Shown in pieces: positions 54,522-61,067 of a stretch of DNA of 64,000 bases. Location of the stretch: positions 475,744 to 539,743 of the forward strand of contig NZ_JARNTW010000002.1 of assembly GCF_029433105.1 (NCBI RefSeq), given 5' to 3'. Below the pieces are notes generated by a model that made no database searches, was not told the origin of the DNA, and saw only the letters and a program-made list of their open reading frames with translations. This DNA is from Runella sp. MFBS21 (GTDB lineage: Bacteria; Bacteroidota; Bacteroidia; Cytophagales; Spirosomataceae). How positions within the stretch are numbered: position 1 is the stretch's first letter; every line of letters starts with the position of its first letter. Made by a program: the position numbers and the translations under genes.

Positions 54522-56237
54522 TCAGGGAAAGGTTACGGATTGTTGGGTATTCCAAAGTTGATTCCCGTTTTTTTGTACCACCCAAAGACCCACGCGATAG
54601 ATCTCATTTTCGATTACGCCTTTTGGACAATTGATTCTGAAACCTTTTTGGGTGCGAGAACGAGGAATGAGGGGTTCTGCCGAAAATACGTAAAAATGAG
54701 CTGGCGAAGTTAAAGTCACAAATACCCCTTCTTCTTTACTGTTTACAAACTCAAAAGAATCGTTATATACCTCAAGACCGTAGGAGAGCATTTCTGTCTT
54801 TACGTTTACTCCTGTCTGTTGAGTACTATCACGAAATAGCGCTTCAAGCCGAGATTCTTGAGATGAAATAAGCGGCTGAGGAAATTGATAAAAACCATGA
54901 GATTTACTTCTTTCAAAAGTATTGACTACAAACTCCGCAAAAGCTGACTTTTTTTCGGCTCCCAAGCCCACACCGTTGCGTTGTTGGTTAAGGGCAAATG
55001 CAAGACGTTGTTTGCGGTCTTGGGTTACTTGCGGCACAAAATGCCAATAGGAAGAAGCCCAAGAGGCAAGCGAACTGCCTATAAATATAACTAGGAGTAG
55101 AGAATACCACCGGCCACGGAAGATTTGCAAACTCAATAAACACGTCATTGCCATCAAAGTACCAGGATAGATTTTATAGGTAGCCCAAAGTACTAACTGA
55201 TAATCGAAGCGAGTACGAAAAAATACGACTAAAGCACTATTAATAAATAAATACACAAAACAACTCACCCAAAATGCGGCCCATGGTGAGGAAAGTTGCT
55301 GAAAATAGCCGTTTTGCTCATAATGCTTTCGAGCAAAAGCAGGCACGATTCGTTGCCAACGCGTCGATATACTGAGGGCTCCTAGTACATAATAAATGAA
55401 AAAGCTGACAATCGTGATGCCACCTATCACTGGTAAAAGCATTCGTTTTTCGAAGGTAATGCGTGGAAACCAATCCAAAATCCCGCCCGTAAACGCAAAA
55501 AAACCTATAATGACCTTAAAGGGATGATTAAAGAAATAGATAAACCCTTCATCATTGCCTTGCACAAAAGCATAGCCAGAGAAGTAACCCACAATCGCCA
55601 AAACTCCCGTAATAATCCATACAATGAGACGGTTCCATTGACCAAGATACAATAAGAACAAAGTCCCCGCTGGCCACCCCATGACCCCGTTTCCCATGCT
55701 GTAAGTACCCACTATTGCTACAAGAATAGCACCCGCAAACGCACTTTTGGAGGGTTTGGTCAGTAAATAAAAACTAAGAAAAACTTCAAAAATGATAAGC
55801 TGATACTGCAATGACATGATAGTCATGAAGGTCATGCTATAAAATTGCAGATTGAATATAAAAAAGGCCGCCGGAATCAGCCCATAGAGTACGCCTTTGT
55901 GCTTGAGATAAGCCCGCGAAATCACCAGAAAAATACCCAAAACGGTGAGATTTCCAATGAAATTTAGGGTTCTGAAATTAATGGTATTAGTAAAGAGATA
56001 TTGTAGATATACAATCAACCGAGCGGATAAAACCCGGTGCTCGTTGTTGGGGCGAAGCAAGGCTGCTGCCTTGCCATACCAAGAGGGTGCATCGAGATAT
56101 TGGGCTAAAAAGTAAGGGATATTTTCGATGTCATCAAACCACGGGACATTGATAGAATAGCCAATGCTAAAGCCGTAAAAAACGACAATAGGGACTAAAA
56201 TAACGGCAAAAATGATATATCGCTTGCTAGAACTCAA
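54522..56237 (-). CDS. Polytopic membrane protein of the glycan cluster, 571 aa
   Basis: I cannot name the family. About ten hydrophobic segments occupy residues 5-400. An early acidic pair in VPWFDDIENIPYFLAQYLD, just after the first helix, resembles the catalytic loop of GT-C glycosyltransferases. A soluble periplasmic tail of about 170 residues follows. Placed between two GtrB-like genes, it is a good candidate for the GT-C enzyme that uses the polyprenyl-linked sugar to decorate a surface polymer. That role is inferred from topology and context. Confidence 0.75.
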   Translation of the reverse strand: MSSSKRYIIFAVILVPIVVFYGFSIGYSINVPWFDDIENIPYFLAQYLDAPSWYGKAAALLRPNNEHRVLSARLIVYLQYLFTNTINFRTLNFIGNLTVLGIFLVISRAYLKHKGVLYGLIPAAFFIFNLQFYSMTFMTIMSLQYQLIIFEVFLSFYLLTKPSKSAFAGAILVAIVGTYSMGNGVMGWPAGTLFLLYLGQWNRLIVWIITGVLAIVGYFSGYAFVQGNDEGFIYFFNHPFKVIIGFFAFTGGILDWFPRITFEKRMLLPVIGGITIVSFFIYYVLGALSISTRWQRIVPAFARKHYEQNGYFQQLSSPWAAFWVSCFVYLFINSALVVFFRTRFDYQLVLWATYKIYPGTLMAMTCLLSLQIFRGRWYSLLLVIFIGSSLASWASSYWHFVPQVTQDRKQRLAFALNQQRNGVGLGAEKKSAFAEFVVNTFERSKSHGFYQFPQPLISSQESRLEALFRDSTQQTGVNVKTEMLSYGLEVYNDSFEFVNSKEEGVFVTLTSPAHFYVFSAEPLIPRSRTQKGFRINCPKGVIENEIYRVGLWVVQKNGNQLWNTQQSVTFP

Positions 56238-56266
56238 TGGATGAATATCTAAGTGAACAGAATGAT

Positions 56267-57697
56267 TTAGGGTTTAGACTCGTTGGAGGGTTTAAGTACC
56301 ACTGCTTTTTTACCAAAATATCCTCCGATACACCTACTCCAAAGATGATCAGGATTAGGATTGGCATCATCTAAATAAAGTGAAAGAGGCTTTGAATGAA
56401 GTGGCTCTACATATACCGTATCGGTGGCACTTTGCTCTATAAAAGCATAGCGTTCTTTAAGTTCGGTATCATAAGCTGCCGCTCTCCCCTTGAGCCAATC
56501 GCCGTATATCATTCGTAAGTTGGGACTAAAAAGAGCACTCACCAAAATCAATGACGCCAATACAGCTTTGATAGAAGGTGGGAAATACCATTTTTTTGCA
56601 CTTAGCCAGTTTTTTTGCACCACATAGTGTACCATCACTGCTAACATATAAAACCACCCTAGCAAGAAAAAAAAGTAGATGGAATTGACCACGCGAGGTG
56701 CCGGCTCAATTCCAATTCCATAATAAGAGGGGAAAATTTGTACAAACAAAATTCCAAAATAAGCAATCAAAACAACCCACAAGGGCACTGACAAGAGGCG
56801 GTTGAAGGATTGATTTCCGAAAGTTTTGCTCAAAAAAACAATCCATAAACTAGAAAATACAAGCAAAGGTGTACGCAAAACCCAGTCTATACCTAGCTTT
56901 ATCAATTTTTTGATAGACTCAATTGCCGAGAAAGGGATATTACGGCCTTCGGGATTGCCACTCATACGGAGCTGATTGCCCGGAGAACTAAAAAAAAGAT
57001 AACAAGAAAAAACACAAACCCCAATAAGAATAAAAGCAAACCAATCCCAACGGCGATTGATAATCAGCTGATATCCCCACCAGCCTACCACTAATAAAAT
57101 GATGATAGTGAGATTGGTCTCACTACTCCCTATAACTGCAAAAACCAAAAAACTGGCTAGTACCGCTGTTAAGGTCTTGAGGGTGCCTTGAGGGAGTTGA
57201 TACCAACGTATCATTACCACAATCCAAGTGAGGGTAAGAATATTGGGAACTGTGTAAGTCACAAAAGCGGCCATCCAATAAAACGCCTCTGCAATACTCG
57301 ACATTCTTAATACATACAAAAAAGTAAGTCCTCCTATAAGCCCCCAAAGACTCAATTTTGACCATTTTGGAAATATTTCTTTGGCAAGTAAGTACAAAAC
57401 ATATGTTTGCCACAAAATCAATAAAAAAGACAAAAGTTTGAAACCACTTGCCCACTTGACCACGAGCGGATTGGAGTGGTTGAGAAGAATACCAAAGTAC
57501 CTACCCGTCCATCCTGTATAGTAAGCATTCATTGCTTCAAAATACCCAAACTTAAATACCGTGTCGATATAACAATAGTCGTCGATAGGTGAAGGATGAT
57601 TGTACAACGACAGTACCAATAAAGGAAGCAGCCCTACTACCAACAAACCAACATTGAAAAGGTCCTGAAAAATGGGTTTTTGTAAGGTTTTAAACAT
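56267..57697 (-). CDS. Polytopic membrane protein of the glycan cluster, 476 aa
   Basis: This protein has about ten to twelve helices. The motif SPIDDYCYIDTVFKFG lies after helix 1, with GWTGRYFG shortly after; the Asp-Asp pair suits a GT-C-like site and resembles DUF6056-type proteins. It shares topology, but little visible sequence, with the preceding 571-aa protein. It ends in a short soluble tail. Paired with the GT2 gene 68 bp upstream it looks like a GtrB plus GtrC-type unit. The function is inferred. Confidence 0.75.
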   Translation of the reverse strand: MFKTLQKPIFQDLFNVGLLVVGLLPLLVLSLYNHPSPIDDYCYIDTVFKFGYFEAMNAYYTGWTGRYFGILLNHSNPLVVKWASGFKLLSFLLILWQTYVLYLLAKEIFPKWSKLSLWGLIGGLTFLYVLRMSSIAEAFYWMAAFVTYTVPNILTLTWIVVMIRWYQLPQGTLKTLTAVLASFLVFAVIGSSETNLTIIILLVVGWWGYQLIINRRWDWFAFILIGVCVFSCYLFFSSPGNQLRMSGNPEGRNIPFSAIESIKKLIKLGIDWVLRTPLLVFSSLWIVFLSKTFGNQSFNRLLSVPLWVVLIAYFGILFVQIFPSYYGIGIEPAPRVVNSIYFFFLLGWFYMLAVMVHYVVQKNWLSAKKWYFPPSIKAVLASLILVSALFSPNLRMIYGDWLKGRAAAYDTELKERYAFIEQSATDTVYVEPLHSKPLSLYLDDANPNPDHLWSRCIGGYFGKKAVVLKPSNESKP

Positions 57698-57764
57698 TTA
57701 AGTACAGAGTCGTTATCAGTGATTAGTTAATGAATAGGGTTGTCTTATCGCGACATTGCAAGCT

Positions 57765-58727
57765 TTAAGGATGGATTTGATCTTTGACTATTTTTTCAAT
57801 AATATATCGTGGGCGGCCTTTTACTTCTTCATATATCTTACCCACATACTCTCCGATAAGCCCTAATGCGATCATATTGGCTCCACTAAAAAAAGTCATC
57901 GGTAGTACAATCGACGTCCAGCCGGGGACGGTACTTCCAAACAAATAAGAAAAACCAATATAACCCGCAATCAATAAAGCGATAAAAAAATTGAACGCAC
58001 CAAAGTACAGCACCAATCGCATCGGAAAAGTACTGAAAGAGGTGATGCCGTTCCAAGCGAAAAGCAGCATTTTACTAAGTGGGTATTTTGTTTCGCCCGC
58101 TTCTCTTTCCAAACGTTTATAAAAAACCTTTTCGGAACGGAAACCAATCAAAGGAATGATACCCCTCAAAAATAAATTTACTTCTTTGAAACTCTGAAAC
58201 TCTTCCAAAATACGACGGTCCATCAACCTAAAATCAGCGTGATTGAATACCACAGGGACGCCCATCCAATGCATAAGCTTGTAAAATGATTCTGCAGTAG
58301 TGCGTTTAAACCAGCTATCACTGCTACGATCGTCGCGTACGCCATACACCACCATAGCTCCCTCTTGGTGCTGAACTATCATTTTGCCGATGGCCTCTAT
58401 ATCATCCTGCAAATCGGCATCAATTGTGATAAAACAGTCAAACTCTGAAATATGCTCCATCAAGCCTGCAAGGATAGCACTCTGATGGCCAAAATTTCGC
58501 GATAGTTTGACCCCAATACTTGTAGGGTCTTTTTCGCAAATGGCTTCGATGATTTTCCAAGTACGGTCTCGGCTTCCGTCGTTGACAAAACAGATTTTAC
58601 TTTCTGATGAAATTTGATTTTCGGCTACCAAACGAGCGCAATAGTCGCGAAGGGTATGATGGGTTTTGGCCAGTATTTCTTCTTCGTTATAGCACGGTAC
58701 AACAAGCAGTAACTTAGTAGGCAGCAT
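57765..58727 (-). CDS. GT2 polyprenyl-phosphate glycosyltransferase (GtrB-like)
   Basis: This 320-aa protein has LLLVVPCYNEEEIL, KICFVNDGSRDRTW, TIDADLQDDIEA (DxD), GETKYPLSKMLLFAWNG and two C-terminal helices. It is a paralogue of the GT2 at 53516-54466 with the same domain order. It is the first gene of the minus-strand cluster. It should load a sugar on undecaprenyl phosphate for use by one of the downstream membrane proteins. Confidence 0.92.
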   Translation of the reverse strand: MLPTKLLLVVPCYNEEEILAKTHHTLRDYCARLVAENQISSESKICFVNDGSRDRTWKIIEAICEKDPTSIGVKLSRNFGHQSAILAGLMEHISEFDCFITIDADLQDDIEAIGKMIVQHQEGAMVVYGVRDDRSSDSWFKRTTAESFYKLMHWMGVPVVFNHADFRLMDRRILEEFQSFKEVNLFLRGIIPLIGFRSEKVFYKRLEREAGETKYPLSKMLLFAWNGITSFSTFPMRLVLYFGAFNFFIALLIAGYIGFSYLFGSTVPGWTSIVLPMTFFSGANMIALGLIGEYVGKIYEEVKGRPRYIIEKIVKDQIHP

Positions 58728-58970
58728 TGATTATTGTTTTCAGTATCGGGCAAAAATACGGCACTTTCCATAACCGAACGTTATTTAAGGCATAGATTTT
58801 ATTTTTGGGTAGACTTTAGGCGTTGTTTTTACTACTTATAAGAAAAAAAGAAACCAATATTTTTGGTATATATTCATGATTATATTTAAAGATTTTAATA
58901 TCTTGTACTACGATTTCTAGGAAATGTTTAACTTTCGGCCTCAAATGTTAGGTATAAAGAATCCAATAGC

Positions 58971-59915
58971 ATGTTTCTGCATCAGGTCGGTCACTATTTA
59001 CCCGAACAAGTAGTTGACAACGAACATTTTACAAAATTAAACGGGCTTTCCGACGAGTGGATAGTACAACGTACCGGCATCCAATTACGACGCAAGGCGG
59101 CTTCTGCTGAAAACTCACACACGATGGGAGTAGAAGCAGTCAAAGCTTTAACGGACAATATTCAAGTAGATATCAAAGAAGTAGATTTAATAGTAGGGGC
59201 TACCTATACGGCTTATGATACTATTGTGACTTTGGGGCACGCCGTACAGCATTATCTCGAAATTCCCAATATTCCAGTAGTCACTATTTCATCGGCTTGT
59301 TCGTCGTTGCTCAATGCCGTCGAAATCGTAGAGGGTTATTTTGCCCTGAACAAAGCCACCAAAGCATTGGTGATTGCTTCGGAGCACAATACTGGCTACT
59401 ACAACGAAACCGACACCGTGTCGGGGCATTTGTGGGGAGATGGAGCTGCTGCACTGCTCATCACGAAAGAGCGCCTTTACGAAGGTGACATGGAAATAAA
59501 GGCATTGTTGACGGGTGGAGCAGCCACTAGTGGCAAGGCTATCGAAGCCGTGGTATTGCGTCCCAACGAGCGAGGCGTAATCATGCCTTTTGGTAGAGAT
59601 GTATTCATCAACGCCTGTACTTACATGCCCAAAGCCAGCCTAGAAGTGCTAGAACGCTGCGGCCTCACGATAGAAGATGTGAGCTATGTACTGCCTCATC
59701 AAGCCAATTTGCGTATCAGTGTCAATGTCATGAATACGCTGGGCTTACCAGAAGATAAACTGATTTCCAACATCCAATACCTTGGCAATACTGGCTGCGC
59801 AGGATGTGCCATTGGGCTTTCAGAACACTGGAATCGATTCCAAAAAGGAGACCGCATCATCATTACTGTGTTTGGAGGCGGATATTCGTACGGAGCGATG
59901 CTGCTAGAAAAATAA
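58971..59915 (+). CDS. Beta-ketoacyl-ACP synthase III-like (FabH family)
   Basis: This is a 314-aa thiolase-fold condensing enzyme. The active-site Cys lies in TISSACSSLLNAVE, the His in LPHQANLRI and the Asn in YLGNTGCAGCAIG, giving the Cys-His-Asn triad. The last motif reads GNTGCAG where FabH usually has GNTSAAS, so it is a divergent member. It has the N-terminal YLPEQVVDN and DEWIVQRTGI of the family. No acp, fabD or plsX is nearby, so it may prime a special fatty acid or act in secondary metabolism rather than be the housekeeping FabH. Confidence 0.85.
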   Translation: MFLHQVGHYLPEQVVDNEHFTKLNGLSDEWIVQRTGIQLRRKAASAENSHTMGVEAVKALTDNIQVDIKEVDLIVGATYTAYDTIVTLGHAVQHYLEIPNIPVVTISSACSSLLNAVEIVEGYFALNKATKALVIASEHNTGYYNETDTVSGHLWGDGAAALLITKERLYEGDMEIKALLTGGAATSGKAIEAVVLRPNERGVIMPFGRDVFINACTYMPKASLEVLERCGLTIEDVSYVLPHQANLRISVNVMNTLGLPEDKLISNIQYLGNTGCAGCAIGLSEHWNRFQKGDRIIITVFGGGYSYGAMLLEK

Positions 59916-59925
59916 GGGGATTTAA

Positions 59926-59983
59926 AAACCCCAACCACAAGAGGCTATTTGACTTACTAAATAGCCTCTTGTGGTTGGGGTTT
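59926..59983. terminator. Perfect 25-bp hairpin between convergent genes
   Basis: Arms 59926-59950 and 59959-59983 are exact reverse complements over 25 bp with an 8-nt loop, ending in TTTGTTGT on the plus strand. It lies between the FabH-like and the convergent lipoprotein stop codons and should be a strong bidirectional terminator. Confidence 0.8.
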
Positions 59984-59997
59984 GTTGTAAGTGGTAT

Positions 59998-60816
59998 CTA
60001 TTGTAAAGCTGTCGTAGAGGCATTGTAGACAGGCCATACCCCTGGACGAGGAACACTCACTCCTTTTGTAGAGCCTTTGGCATTGTTGTCTAAGCCAAAA
60101 TAATAAAGAGGGTGCCCTCTAAATACAAGCTGTTTGCGACCAAATACGTCAATCACCGTAAAATCACTAGCCGACAAATTGCTAGGCAAATTGCTAGGAA
60201 TGGCGATTTCAGCTATAGGCCAAGTAGCGTTATTGCTAAAATCAGATTTAGTATAAGCGTTTGTATTTTTTTTATCAGGCACATATCCATACAATGTTCT
60301 GCCTGCGGCATCCACAAGATAGACTGTCTTACCATCACCAACGGTATAGTCTGCTAGGTAATTTTTACCGTCATTACCTACCAATTGGGCATTGGCAAAA
60401 AACAATGAATAGTTAGTTTTGGCCACAAACCATACATTATTAGCTTTTTCGCCAGTTATATCGCCCGCTTTGGTATCGCCCGAATAGTAATATAGTGGCC
60501 AACCTTTGTAGGTAGTTTGTTTGGTACCGTCACTGCGTGTGATTGTTCCAAAATCAGCGGCGGCCAAGTCAGTACTTAGGGTGGGAGATTCTTTGTAAAA
60601 CACGGGCCAATTCGTCAAACAATTGCCAGTGCATTGGGATTGACCCGAAATATCTGACGCAAAGAAATACAGCGTTTTACCGTTTGCGCCAGTAAGCACC
60701 TGCCCCAAGGTGGTCTGACCAAGTGATACGTCAAAAGTAGGGGTGTTATCTGTTTTGGTACAAGCTGCTATAAACAACATAACCCCAAGACTGAGTAATA
60801 AAGATGATTTTTTCAT
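59998..60816 (-). CDS. Secreted-repeat lipoprotein (Lipoprotein_15 / COG4315 type)
   Basis: This 272-aa protein has a lipoprotein signal (LLLSLGVMLFIAACTK, lipobox IAAC). It contains copies of the secreted repeat of unknown function: LGQVLTGANGKTLYFFASD with CTGNCLTNWPVF at ~40-80, then KTVYLVDAAGRTLYGYVPD with NNATWPI at ~165-205, plus smaller pieces (GWPLYYYSGD, GHPLYYFGLD). Related proteins are exported and of unknown role. The gene stands alone. Confidence 0.85.
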   Translation of the reverse strand: MKKSSLLLSLGVMLFIAACTKTDNTPTFDVSLGQTTLGQVLTGANGKTLYFFASDISGQSQCTGNCLTNWPVFYKESPTLSTDLAAADFGTITRSDGTKQTTYKGWPLYYYSGDTKAGDITGEKANNVWFVAKTNYSLFFANAQLVGNDGKNYLADYTVGDGKTVYLVDAAGRTLYGYVPDKKNTNAYTKSDFSNNATWPIAEIAIPSNLPSNLSASDFTVIDVFGRKQLVFRGHPLYYFGLDNNAKGSTKGVSVPRPGVWPVYNASTTALQ

Positions 60817-61067
60817 GAAAGTAACAGAAGATTTGATTGTTTAATGCCCATACGGACAAACAAACATGAAGGTTGCGTCAGTTGAGAAGAGATGTGAAAA
60901 GAGGAGAAAGCTAGCTAACCTTAAAATCTATTTGGAGTAAAGGATTCTCGCAAGGTTTAAGCTCATCGAGAATTAATTGTCATTATGTTTTATAGTCAAT
61001 AATTTAATTAGATGAGGGCTTTTAGTTTTAAAACTAGAATTATATTGCAACTCAATTCTTAATAGTT

